Shown: positions 16,387 through 25,950 of the stretch, piece by piece | Layout of the letters: each line of letters opens with the position of its first letter | How positions within the stretch are numbered: position 1 is the first letter of the stretch | NCBI GenBank assembly: GCA_031425275.1 | Contig: JANPJA010000124.1 | Location: 1-64,000 of the forward strand | Source: JAIVGV01 sp031425275 | GTDB taxonomy: Bacteria > Acidobacteriota > Blastocatellia > Pyrinomonadales > Pyrinomonadaceae | Direction of reading: 5' to 3' | DNA: 64,000 nucleotides | The notes under the pieces: model-generated | The model's input: only the letters and a program-made list of their open reading frames with translations | Told to the model about the DNA's origin: nothing | Databases searched by the model: none | Translations under genes and position numbers: made by a program

Positions 16387-18174
16387 TCCCTCCGGCGCGC
16401 GTCGCGGCAGCCACAGCCTGAAGCGGCTGCCCGCGCCGGGTTTCGACTCGACCGTGAGCGCGCCGCCGAGGGCTTCGGCGAGCGAGGTGGCGATGGCGAG
16501 GCCGAGGCCCGACCCGCGGCCCGCCTCCTTGGTCGTGAAGAACGGCTCGAAGATGCGCACGAGCATTTCGGGCGGGATGCCCGGCCCCGTGTCCGCCACT
16601 TCCAAACGCACGCGCTCGCCCGCCGAAGCGGTCGAGACTTCGACCTGCCCCGGGCCGCCGAGCGCGTCCACGGCGTTCGTCAACAAGTTGTCGAGAATCT
16701 GGCGCAGCATCCCCTCGTCGGTCGCCACCTCGCCCGCCGCCTCGTCGAGGCTCAAGGAAAAGCGGACGCGCGCCGTCTCCCCGCCGGGCGGGGCGGTATT
16801 AGTCGCCGCCGCCGCCGCCGCCGCCGCCGTGCGCTCCTCGAACAATTTCACCGTGCGCTCGATGACGGCGTTGACATCGCACGGCTCGCGGCGCGCGCGC
16901 CGCTGGCGCGAGAGATCGAGCAGCCCGCGCGTGATGGCCTTGCAGCGCAGGGCTTGGCGGACGATCTCTTCGAGGTAGAAATTCCAGTCGCGCTCGCGCG
17001 CGGTCTCGGCGAGTTCGGGGAGCGAACGCAGATCGCGTTGCGTCGCTTCGGCGCAAGTCGTGATCGCCGCGAGCGGGTTGTTGATCTCGTGCGCGACGCC
17101 GGCCGCGAGTTGCCCGACGGTGGCGAGGCGGCGCGACCGCGAGAGCTGTTCCTGCATGTCGGAGAGCTGCGTCACGTCGCTCCACGTGATGACGCTCCAC
17201 GAAGTCCGGGGTTCGGAGTCCGCAGGCTCGGAGTCCGTCTGACCCGCGCCGGACGAATCCCCGGCCCCCGGCCCCCGGCCATCGCCCTCCGTCGCCGCAC
17301 TTTCGACCCCGGACTCAGGACTGGTCGAGAGCGGCGCGACGGCGACGAGGTAGCGGCGGCCGTCCTCGGCCTGTATCTCGAAAGACGTGGCCGTGCCCGT
17401 GCGGTGGGTCATGTGGTAGGCGGCGGCGCGCTCGCCGAAGAGGCGGGCGAAGGCGGCGGCGCAGGAGAGGCCGACGGCCTCTGACGGCGCGTCGAGTCCC
17501 ATCATCTCGGCGGCGGCGGCGTTCGAGCGCGTGATGATCATCGCGGCGTCGTGGACGATGATGCCGTCGGGGATGGCGTCGAAAGTCTGCTCCCAGATTT
17601 TCTTCCCCGTGATGACCGTCTCCAGGAGCCGCGCGTTGTCGAGCGCGAGCGCGGCCATCCCCGCCAGCCCTTCGAGCGTCTCGCGCTCTTCGGCGCTGAA
17701 CTCGTGCGCGGAGCGGAAGCCGACGACGAGCGCGCCGAGGGTCGTGCCGCGCGCGGACAGCGGCGCGAGCGCGAGCGTGCGCACGCCCTCCGCCGCGTGC
17801 AGCGGGAACTCTTCGGCCGTGTACTCCGGGCTCGCGCCGACGCCTTCGAGGACGACCAGAGAGCGCGCTTCGGCGACGTGCCTGACCAGACCCGCGCCCG
17901 GCTTCGTCGTCGTGAAGTCGCCCCGGCGGCCCGCGCCCGCGAGCGCGCGGAAGCCGCTCGCGGCCAGCCACGCCGCCGCCCCCTCGTCGTGAGACAACCC
18001 GACGACGCCCGCCGTGTCGGCGCGCGTGACGCGGCGCACCAGCTCGACGAGCGCGTCGAGCGTGCGCGCGCCGCGCGGCTCGGGCGCGGGTGCCGGGTCG
18101 GCCGGCGTGTCGGCGCGAGCGCGCGGCTCGCCGCCGCGCCCCGCGGGCGGCTGTCGCTGTGTCGGATCGCTCAT
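16372..18174 (-). CDS. GAF/PAS sensor histidine kinase
   Basis: The 600-residue protein is read from the ATG at 18174; a TTG 75 bases upstream is possible. It has a Pro/Ala-rich N-terminus, a GAF domain (~35-180), a PAS domain (~190-340) and a HisKA dimerisation helix with the phospho-acceptor His in GVAHEINNPLA (residue ~362). The HATPase_c domain has N (LLTNAVDALG), G1 (VADTGPGIP) and G2 (GSGLGLAI) boxes. There is no TM segment, so it is soluble and senses a cytosolic cue. An Ala-rich run (~450) interrupts the linker. Its stop is 44 bp before the NtrC-type regulator, its probable partner. Confidence 0.93.
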   Translation of the reverse strand: MSDPTQRQPPAGRGGEPRARADTPADPAPAPEPRGARTLDALVELVRRVTRADTAGVVGLSHDEGAAAWLAASGFRALAGAGRRGDFTTTKPGAGLVRHVAEARSLVVLEGVGASPEYTAEEFPLHAAEGVRTLALAPLSARGTTLGALVVGFRSAHEFSAEERETLEGLAGMAALALDNARLLETVITGKKIWEQTFDAIPDGIIVHDAAMIITRSNAAAAEMMGLDAPSEAVGLSCAAAFARLFGERAAAYHMTHRTGTATSFEIQAEDGRRYLVAVAPLSTSPESGVESAATEGDGRGPGAGDSSGAGQTDSEPADSEPRTSWSVITWSDVTQLSDMQEQLSRSRRLATVGQLAAGVAHEINNPLAAITTCAEATQRDLRSLPELAETARERDWNFYLEEIVRQALRCKAITRGLLDLSRQRRARREPCDVNAVIERTVKLFEERTAAAAAAAATNTAPPGGETARVRFSLSLDEAAGEVATDEGMLRQILDNLLTNAVDALGGPGQVEVSTASAGERVRLEVADTGPGIPPEMLVRIFEPFFTTKEAGRGSGLGLAIATSLAEALGGALTVESKPGAGSRFRLWLPRRAPEGRDEG

Positions 18175-18451
18175 TGAGTCTAGGAGTCTGCTCCGGCGCG
18201 CCAATCGGGTGGGGGCGCGCCCCTTCGGCCCTTCAGTATCTCGCGCCAACTTCTACGCGACGCGCACCCGCGCGGTCAAGTGAAAACTAAGGCCGCCCGG
18301 TTGGTGTCGCTTTTTTCTTTCAGTTGGCGACGGGGCGCGACTGCGGGGCGCGGGCGTCCTCGTTATCCGGCAATGGTTTACGGGCGGCACGTGCGTTGCC
18401 ATTAGACGGCGGGACGGAAAAGTTTTTGGGCAGTCGTTACGGAGGACAGTC

Positions 18452-18961
18452 ATGATTAAATCGCCGAACGCGCGCCGCTTCACTTCGGTGGCCGCGCTCC
18501 TCGTCTTCTATTGCCTCGTGGCCGCGGCCATCGCGCACGCGCAAAACGCGCGACCGCAGCGCGGCCATTCCGACTCCGACGAGTCTATCGCGACCGCGCG
18601 AGCGCGCCGCGCGCCGCTCGGCGACGGGCCGACCGAGATGCTGCGCAACGCGCGCACGATCTTCGTCGAGCCGAACAAACACATCAACGCCGAGTATCTC
18701 GAATATAAGCTCGACAAGCTGGCCGAGTTCCGCCAGTGGCGGCTCTCCTTCGTCAAGGACAGGGACAAGGCCGATCTGCGCATCGAGATCAGCAAGACCG
18801 CTTTGAACTACATCTTCAGCGTGGTCGAGCCGGAGTCGTCGGTAGTGGTCGTCAAGGGCAAGGTGGTCGCCATCAACGGCCGCGTCGCGGCGGAAGACAT
18901 CTCGCACCAGATCGTCCGGCGGATGCGCGAGGTGCGCGCCCTCCCGGCGGACGCGCGTTAA
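18452..18961 (+). CDS. Secreted hypothetical protein
   Basis: The 169-residue protein has a signal peptide (cleavage near AIAHAQ, residue 31) and a GGAGG site before the ATG. The mature domain (~65-160) alternates strands and helices: AEYLEYKLDKLAEF, KADLRIEISKTALNYIFSVV, then a Val-rich hairpin SSVVVVKGKVVAINGRVAA and a closing basic helix. It may be a small periplasmic or lipid-binding fold; no family is recognised. The next gene starts 31 bp downstream on the same strand and is also secreted, so the two are probably co-transcribed. Confidence 0.8.
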   Translation: MIKSPNARRFTSVAALLVFYCLVAAAIAHAQNARPQRGHSDSDESIATARARRAPLGDGPTEMLRNARTIFVEPNKHINAEYLEYKLDKLAEFRQWRLSFVKDRDKADLRIEISKTALNYIFSVVEPESSVVVVKGKVVAINGRVAAEDISHQIVRRMREVRALPADAR

Positions 18962-18992
18962 GACGCGGGCGCGGGCGAAGGAAAGAATTGAG

Positions 18993-20003
18993 ATGAGCTG
19001 CTTGCGAACCATCATGATCTGCGTGCTGAGCGTGGCGTTGACCGCGACCTCGGCGGCCCGCCCGCCCGACTCGTCGCCGCCGGACGACGACTCGCGGATC
19101 ACGCCTGATGAGGAGCGCGAGGCCCGCGAACTGGTCGGGGAGTTCAATCGGAAGTTCGTCGAGACGAGCGACATCGCCCCGCTCGTCAAAGACTACTTCG
19201 TCCCCGACTTCGCCTCGCGCCTGATCGAGCCGCCGAACGTCTTCCCCTTCTCCCTGATCGACTGGAAGGATGAGAGCGCGCCGCCCAAGCCCGAAGACCT
19301 GCAACGCTTCTACGCCGCCGCCACCAATTTTCTGCACGACTACTTCCCACTCTACGCCGCCGGGCTGAGAGACTGCGCGCGGGAAGAGGGCGAGGAGCGC
19401 GATGAGAAGTGCGACGGCGACGACCCCGGGCTGGAAAAAGTATTGCCGCCCGCCGCGATCGAAATCATGAAGGCCGCCCCCCAGCTCAGAGAGTGGCTCG
19501 GCGCGGATGAGGAAGAAGACACGAAAGCAAATGCGGCGGACGCGCGCTCGCTCGATCCCGCCACGTCGGAATCCCCGCCCGTGGCGGAAGTCGCGCCGCC
19601 GGGAGTGACGGAAAGTTTACCGCGGGGTGAAGGCGCGGAAGGTCGCGCCGGGCCGGGCGGCGATGAAAATCAAAAAATTCGGAACGGGAAAGAGTTGCGG
19701 CGTCTCACGTCCGTCTTTGAAACCCTGAATCAGACGTTGCGCGCTCATCTAAAGGCCCACCCGGTTACTTTTGAGATGACCACGGCGGGGGGCGGTGAAC
19801 TTGAGGGTGATGAATTTTTCGCGAATTTCGATCCCGAGCGGATCAAAATCTTCGATCAGGCGCGCGTCCTCAAAGACGAGTTCTACGGCTACCCCAAAGG
19901 CACGCGGCTCGTCTGCGCCAACGCGGGCGCACTCCACGTCGAGCTGGTGAGGGTTGACGGCAGACTGCGCATCCTCACCGTCCACCTCCTGATCGATGAT
20001 TGA
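18993..20003 (+). CDS. Secreted hypothetical protein
   Basis: The 336-residue protein has a signal peptide (MSCLRTIMICVLSVALTATS). Residues ~35-140 are acidic and helical (PDEEREARELVGEFNRKFVE). Residues ~165-230 are a low-complexity linker rich in Glu/Asp/Pro/Gly, and the C-terminus (~240-336) holds a folded block with VFETLNQTLRAHLKAHPV and a final beta pair. The two-block layout with a disordered linker suggests a periplasmic scaffold. A bidirectional terminator follows. No known family. Confidence 0.8.
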   Translation: MSCLRTIMICVLSVALTATSAARPPDSSPPDDDSRITPDEEREARELVGEFNRKFVETSDIAPLVKDYFVPDFASRLIEPPNVFPFSLIDWKDESAPPKPEDLQRFYAAATNFLHDYFPLYAAGLRDCAREEGEERDEKCDGDDPGLEKVLPPAAIEIMKAAPQLREWLGADEEEDTKANAADARSLDPATSESPPVAEVAPPGVTESLPRGEGAEGRAGPGGDENQKIRNGKELRRLTSVFETLNQTLRAHLKAHPVTFEMTTAGGGELEGDEFFANFDPERIKIFDQARVLKDEFYGYPKGTRLVCANAGALHVELVRVDGRLRILTVHLLIDD

Positions 20004-20065
20004 GCTTCGGGCGACGATTCACCTCTGGGCCTCCGCTCCGACGGCGACCGAAGGGATGATTAACT

Positions 20066-20112
20066 AAAAAGCGGACGGGTTGAGAATCAAGCTCTCAACC
20101 CGTCCGCTTTTT
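20066..20112. terminator. Bidirectional rho-independent terminator
   Basis: A perfect 20-bp stem with A5 on the left and T5 on the right closes a 7-nt loop. It lies between the convergent hypothetical-protein gene and pckA and should terminate both strands. Confidence 0.9.
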
Positions 20113-20131
20113 AATTTCGCCCCGGCCTGCT

Positions 20132-21769
<1,638 letters not shown>

Positions 21770-21832
21770 CGTTACTCTCCTCGAAGTTTGCCGCCCGCGC
21801 GTGGATTACTTTCGTCGGCGGGGGGCGGCCGT

Positions 21833-22072
21833 TTAGGATTCGTCCGCGTTCGCGCTCCCGCGCGAGGCCAGATCGCGCAGGGCCACCGAGAGGTCGCGCG
21901 CCGTGCGCTCGATGCGGTCGGCGATGGCCTCGTACTCGTCCACGTCGCCGGTCGGCGCGTTAAAGACCGAGAGCGCGTCCTGCACCTGCACGTTGAGCCG
22001 CTCGGCGGCGGAGCGCGCCTCCTGCTCGGCGTTGGTCATCCGTGGGGCCGTCCGCCCCGCTCGCTTGCTCAC
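21833..22072 (-). CDS. Small hypothetical protein
   Basis: A 79-residue frame starts at a GTG at 22072 with AGGGGTGA upstream; an ATG at 22039 would give 68 residues. The sequence is Ala/Glu/Asp/Arg-rich and helical (EQEARSAAERLNVQVQDALS, then DEYEAIADRIERTARDLSVA), consistent with a short helical hairpin. No TM segment or known family. It lies 63 bp upstream of pckA on the same strand. Confidence 0.55.
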   Translation of the reverse strand: MSKRAGRTAPRMTNAEQEARSAAERLNVQVQDALSVFNAPTGDVDEYEAIADRIERTARDLSVALRDLASRGSANADES

Positions 22073-22416
22073 AAAATCACCCCTGCCTTGCCCGTCCGTT
22101 AAAGTGGTTCGCTGTGCGTCCCGGCGCGGCGTGTCTGGAGAACTGCGGCCGGGCGCGTTTGCACTGTGACAAGGACGTCTTCCCGGCCCACAAAGTTTGT
22201 TCTCGGATACTTAAATTTCATACATCATCGGCGGGTCGAAATCAAGTCTCAAGGCCGGAGGGAAAGCGTGGATCAAAGCGTCGCCGCCGCAACTCGCCCG
22301 CCGTCACGCGGGATCGCCGGCGGGTTGTAGAAGGCGTTCGACGAGACAGGCAAGACGCCGGGCGCAACCCGGACGGCCTTGCCCCTTGCGGCGCGGCTCT
22401 GCTACACCTGTCAGTC
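22073..22416. other. Gene-free interval
   Basis: These 344 bp separate a divergent pair. Open frames here lack start signals and coding character. A modestly AT-rich patch at about 22195-22255 (CTTAAATTTCATACATCATC) could hold promoter elements, but no consensus box is clear. Confidence 0.4.
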
Positions 22417-23067
22417 ATGTGGACGAGGCCGGGGCGGGACGCTTTCACGGCGCGCGAGCGGCGTCTGATCGATCAACTCACGACGCCGGCGCGCGTGCAG
22501 CGCTGGCTGTCGGGGCTGCGCTACAACCGCGAGGCGGGGGGCGCGACGGTGCGCCCTTTTCGCGGGGTGGTGCGCACGGGCGAGGCCCACTGTCTCGAAG
22601 CCGCGCTCGCGGCGGCCGCCATCCTCGAACAGCACGGCCACCCGCCGCTGTTGCTGAGTCTTGAGTCGCAGGACAAGCTCGACCACGTCCTCTTCGTCTT
22701 CCGCGCCCGGTCGGGCCGCTTCGGCGCGGTGGCCCGCTCGCGCGACCTCGGCCTGCACGGCCGCCGCCCCGTCTTCCGCACGCTGCGCGATCTGGCGTGG
22801 AGCTACTTCGACACCTACGTCGATCATTCGGGGCGCATCACCGGCTACGGCCTCGGCGACCTATACGAGTTGGGCGGTTACGACTGGCGATTCTCGGCGC
22901 GCAACGTCTGGAAGGTCGAGCGTTACTTGCAGGAGATTCCGCACCGCGAGCTGAAGTCATCCGACGACAGATACGAGCGGTTGCTCGCGCGCTACAAGGA
23001 GTTTCGCCGCACGCACCCGACCGGCCACTTGGAAAATTACGAGACGAGAGGCGTGTGGATGGTTTGA
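22417..23067 (+). CDS. Transglutaminase-like (papain-fold) protein
   Basis: The 216-residue soluble protein is read from the ATG at 22417; the frame is open further upstream but without coding character. The Cys-His-Asp order of the transglutaminase/NlpC-like fold is visible: Cys in GEAHCLEAALAAAAILEQHG, His in KLDHVLFVFR and Asp in VARSRDLGLHG. The C-terminal half is aromatic-rich (YELGGYDWRFSARNVWKVER). It probably acts as a cysteine peptidase or amide-processing enzyme; the substrate is unknown. It is a conserved-looking family that I recognise only by pattern. Confidence 0.7.
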   Translation: MWTRPGRDAFTARERRLIDQLTTPARVQRWLSGLRYNREAGGATVRPFRGVVRTGEAHCLEAALAAAAILEQHGHPPLLLSLESQDKLDHVLFVFRARSGRFGAVARSRDLGLHGRRPVFRTLRDLAWSYFDTYVDHSGRITGYGLGDLYELGGYDWRFSARNVWKVERYLQEIPHRELKSSDDRYERLLARYKEFRRTHPTGHLENYETRGVWMV

Positions 23068-23070
23068 AGA

Positions 23071-23721
23071 AATAATGAGTGATGAGGCGGGCGACGGGTT
23101 ACTATCCGCGACCTGTCTTCGTGAGGTGCGTCGGCATAACCGCCCCGGAAGAAATAGGAGAAGACAATGAAAAAGTTAGTTATTGTTTTTGCGGCGGCAC
23201 TGCTGGCGTGCGCCTCCGCACTCGGCGGCGGCCACGGCGCGGTGCCGACACGGGGCCAAGAAGACCCTTCAGCCGCCGGGAGAATCAAGCGCAAGCTCAA
23301 GGAGAAGGAGCCGCGCTTCAAGTTCCGGACGCGCGGCACCGGCGGCAAGGCGGTCAAGCAGCAGTGGCGGGCGGGCACAGAGTTCGTGTCGGTGACTATC
23401 AACGAGATGGAGTCGGCCGAGGCGGCAGCGCAGACACTGCAAATGGTTCTCGGCTCCGTCTCGATGGGCGTCGTCAGCAAGGAGATCAACCTCGGCGACG
23501 AGGCTTACCTCATCAGGCCGTCGTCGCAGGTCATCGGGCAGGGGCCACGGAACGTGGGGCTGGAGGTGAGGGTGGGCAACGTGCTGATCTCGATTAACTC
23601 GACCTCGGAGCACGCCGCCAAGCGTTTCGCCAAACACATCGACGACGAACTCAAGACTGAGAGTGAGTTAAGTACATTAACGCCGCGATAAGGGTTTCTA
23701 ACTCATCACTCATCATCATTA
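23071..23721. repeat. Inverted short-word arms flanking a secreted-protein gene
   Basis: AATAATGAGTGATGAG at 23071-23086 and CTCATCACTCAT at 23702-23713 are complementary over 12 bases. They sit on either side of the small secreted-protein gene. The pattern matches the other word-based intergenic arms of this window. Confidence 0.5.
23167..23691 (+). CDS. Secreted hypothetical protein
   Basis: The 174-residue protein has a signal peptide (MKKLVIVFAAALLACASALG) and an AGGAG site 8 bases before the ATG. After a basic stretch (RIKRKLKEKEPRFKFR), the mature domain has repeated beta strands: GTEFVSVTINEMESAEAAAQ, then VSKEINLGDEAYLI and GLEVRVGNVLISINSTS, closing with a helix. The layout resembles small secreted proteins that measure or bind a ligand; no family is recognised. 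It is flanked by complementary short-word repeats. Confidence 0.75.
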   Translation: MKKLVIVFAAALLACASALGGGHGAVPTRGQEDPSAAGRIKRKLKEKEPRFKFRTRGTGGKAVKQQWRAGTEFVSVTINEMESAEAAAQTLQMVLGSVSMGVVSKEINLGDEAYLIRPSSQVIGQGPRNVGLEVRVGNVLISINSTSEHAAKRFAKHIDDELKTESELSTLTPR

Positions 23722-23723
23722 CT

Positions 23724-23993
23724 TTATTGAACTGTCGCGGGGAGGAGCGAGCCGCGCCGGTCGGTGGCGATGGCCGTGCCGTCTTCGCTGACGGCCCCGA
23801 TCATGCCGTGGAAGTGGATGTCGGCGCCGGAGAGGACGAGCAGCACGTCGCCGGCCCGGACGTTGGGGTTGTTGATTTGGAAGCGGACGACCGTGGCGTT
23901 GCCGCCCGTCTCCTCGACCGTCTCGAAGTCGAAGGTGTCGGAGTCGATGACGACGGTCTGCGAGTTGTTGGTGTAATTAGTAGGTTCGGACAT
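23724..23993 (-). CDS. Small hypothetical beta-rich protein
   Basis: The 89-residue product starts at the ATG at 23993, with GGGAA upstream. It is Thr/Asn-rich at the N-terminus and then predicted beta (TVVRFQINNPNVRAGDVLLV, DIHFHGMIGAVSEDG). No signal peptide or Cys. It is the last gene of a three-gene minus-strand unit with a helical protein and a ferredoxin-domain protein. The IHFHG motif could bind metal, but that is speculation. Confidence 0.65.
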   Translation of the reverse strand: MSEPTNYTNNSQTVVIDSDTFDFETVEETGGNATVVRFQINNPNVRAGDVLLVLSGADIHFHGMIGAVSEDGTAIATDRRGSLLPATVQ

Positions 23994-24096
23994 CTTGTGT
24001 TCCCGCCTTAAATGTCGGCTTTAAAAGTTGTCGGGGGTGAATGAGTCATCATAAACCCGAAAGCCCGCGGCGCAAAAGTCGCGGCGGGGCGCGCCG

Positions 24097-24660
24097 TCAC
24101 GCCCGCGGCTGGAACTGGCGGCCGTGAAGTTCCTGATAGAGCCAGCCGAGGACGCGCAGTTCGGCGGTGCAGAGGACTTCGAGCCAGCAGCAGGTGAGAT
24201 AGACTTCGCGCGCCGCCCCGGTCGGTATCTTCTCGCTCTCGGCGACGGCGGATGCGTCCGCGCCCGTCGCGAGCCGGTAGGCGGTTTTGATCTCCTCGTT
24301 CGTGCGCGCGGACTCTTCGAGGGCGTTGAGCAGTTGGGCGATCCATTCGTGGAGGGCCGGCTCCCCGGCGTTGTGCATGAGCGCCTGCACGACGCCGATG
24401 GCGAAACGATCCTCGGCCGAGTTGAACTGAAAGACATTTTCGCCCGCGCGCCGCGATGCCTCCTGCTTCCACTGGAAAATCTCTTCGACGCGCGGGTGGC
24501 GGATCGCGTTCACGCGCGGGTCGCGCTCGATGAACCACGCCACGATGTCGGCGAGCGAGCCGGTGTCGATGCGCCCCTCCGCGTCGCGCGCGAGCGGCGG
24601 CGGCGAAGTGGACTGCGCGACGCCCGCGCCCGTGTTTTCGTTCTGGTTCGTGTCTGTCAT
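24097..24660 (-). CDS. Hypothetical helical protein
   Basis: From the ATG at 24660 the product has 187 residues; an ATG 12 bases upstream is also possible. A disordered Thr/Asn/Pro N-terminus (1-30) precedes a helical domain (SLADIVAWFIERDPRVNAIR, FAIGVVQALMHNAGEPALHE, EVYLTCCWLEVLCTAELRVL). Two adjacent Cys (~160) and a third nearby may be redox-active or bind metal. It sits 56 bp after the ferredoxin-domain gene on the same strand, which suggests a shared complex. No family recognised. Confidence 0.7.
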   Translation of the reverse strand: MTDTNQNENTGAGVAQSTSPPPLARDAEGRIDTGSLADIVAWFIERDPRVNAIRHPRVEEIFQWKQEASRRAGENVFQFNSAEDRFAIGVVQALMHNAGEPALHEWIAQLLNALEESARTNEEIKTAYRLATGADASAVAESEKIPTGAAREVYLTCCWLEVLCTAELRVLGWLYQELHGRQFQPRA

Positions 24661-24716
24661 GTCGGCGAGCATCGGGGCGGACGGCCGCGAACTTTCGCGG
24701 CCGCGCCGGAATATTT

Positions 24717-25757
24717 TTAGTCGGCGGATTCGACGACGGCGTCGTTGTCGGTCGCCGCGTCGCCCGCCGCGTCAACGGCCTCTTGCGCGCGGAGAAGTTT
24801 TCCGAACACTCCGTTCCACGGCGGGATGCGGATCGAGACCGCGCCCTCGCCTTGCGCCTGACAGGAGAGGCGGATGAGCGGGTGCGCTTCGTCGGTGTCG
24901 GTGTAGCCGAGATGTCGCATTACCTTGCGCTCGCGCTCCCCGACGGGCGAGAGCTTCTCCGCGCCGCCGAGCACGCCGACCCAGCACGTGCCGCACGAGG
25001 CCGAGCGGCACTGGACGGGGATCGGGCCTTCCTCCACGGTGCAGCGCGGATCAACTTGCGACCAGTCGCGCGTGTCGTTGGGCGAGGCCGAGGCCACCTC
25101 CTGCCGGTGCATCATCTTAAAGCGCGCGTCGCGCCGATGCTCGTCCCACACCACCGTCCACTGCTTGTCGGTCGTGCGCAGGAAGCCGAGCGGCCCCTGC
25201 CCGTTGTCGCGCGTGCGCTCGCGCAGCACCGCGTCGGGCCGGCGGCGGTCGGACTTGACCTCGGCGCTCACCTCTCCGGGGGCGGCCCGGAAGGCTTCGA
25301 GGCCCGCCTGCCGGATGGTCATGTAGGCGACGGCCGTGATGGCGACGAGCAGAGACTCCGGGGCCTTCGCGGCGGCGGCCGCCTCGCGCGCGGCGGCGAG
25401 AATCTCGGCGGCGAGATCGACGCCGTCCCCCTTGAAGGAGTCGGCGCGCGCGGCGGCGGCGCGCTTCGCCTCGGGCCAGAAGCGGTGGCCGTAGAGGAAG
25501 GTGTGCGAAGTGTCGATCTGATCGCGGAGGAGGTAGTTGCCCTGAATCAGGAGCCGGCGCGCGAGGGCGTCGGGGTCGTCCGACTCTTCGAGCGCGCGCG
25601 CGAGCGCGAGGGGGAAGAAGGCGAACCAGATGCGCAGCGCGTTGCGGTCAACCTCGTGGACGGAGGGCAGCAGGGCCTCGACGGCGCGCGCCCACGAGTC
25701 GCCTTCGTCGTGGCGGACTAAGAACTTTTGGAAGCCGGTTGCGGTCGTCGTCGTCAT
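24717..25757 (-). CDS. Helical domain fused to C-terminal 2Fe-2S ferredoxin
   Basis: The 346-residue product starts at the ATG at 25757 behind AGAGGTG. Residues 1-190 are mostly helical (DRNALRIWFAFFPLALARAL). Residues ~190-245 are a linker with Trp-rich strands. Residues ~245-315 carry the 2Fe-2S ferredoxin pattern C250-x4-C255-x2-C258 (VQCRSASCGTCWVGV) with the fourth Cys at 299 (LIRLSCQAQG). The cluster would pass electrons; the N-terminal partner domain is unfamiliar. The two following genes are probably co-transcribed. The acidic C-terminal tail may be a docking segment. Confidence 0.85.
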   Translation of the reverse strand: MTTTTATGFQKFLVRHDEGDSWARAVEALLPSVHEVDRNALRIWFAFFPLALARALEESDDPDALARRLLIQGNYLLRDQIDTSHTFLYGHRFWPEAKRAAAARADSFKGDGVDLAAEILAAAREAAAAAKAPESLLVAITAVAYMTIRQAGLEAFRAAPGEVSAEVKSDRRRPDAVLRERTRDNGQGPLGFLRTTDKQWTVVWDEHRRDARFKMMHRQEVASASPNDTRDWSQVDPRCTVEEGPIPVQCRSASCGTCWVGVLGGAEKLSPVGERERKVMRHLGYTDTDEAHPLIRLSCQAQGEGAVSIRIPPWNGVFGKLLRAQEAVDAAGDAATDNDAVVESAD

Positions 25758-25881
25758 TAACACCTCTGAAGAATTTCGGCCTGGGTCGAAACGCAAGAGT
25801 GTAACGGCTCGCGACGAAACTCTCAAACGGCGGGGGGGGCGCGGCGGGCGGCGGGGGACGAACGCCTGCCCAAAGTCCCGC

Positions 25882-25930
25882 TAAAAAGAGGCGCGGCGGG
25901 GAGGCCGGTCAAATGGCCTCCCCGCCGCGC
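25882..25930 (-). terminator. Rho-independent terminator
   Basis: A 16-bp GC-rich stem (25891-25906 with 25915-25930) and 8-nt loop is followed on the minus strand by a CTTTTTAG tract. It ends transcription of the Ser/Pro-repeat membrane protein gene. Confidence 0.85.
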
Positions 25931-25950
25931 ACACGTCCGCTGACCGCGTG

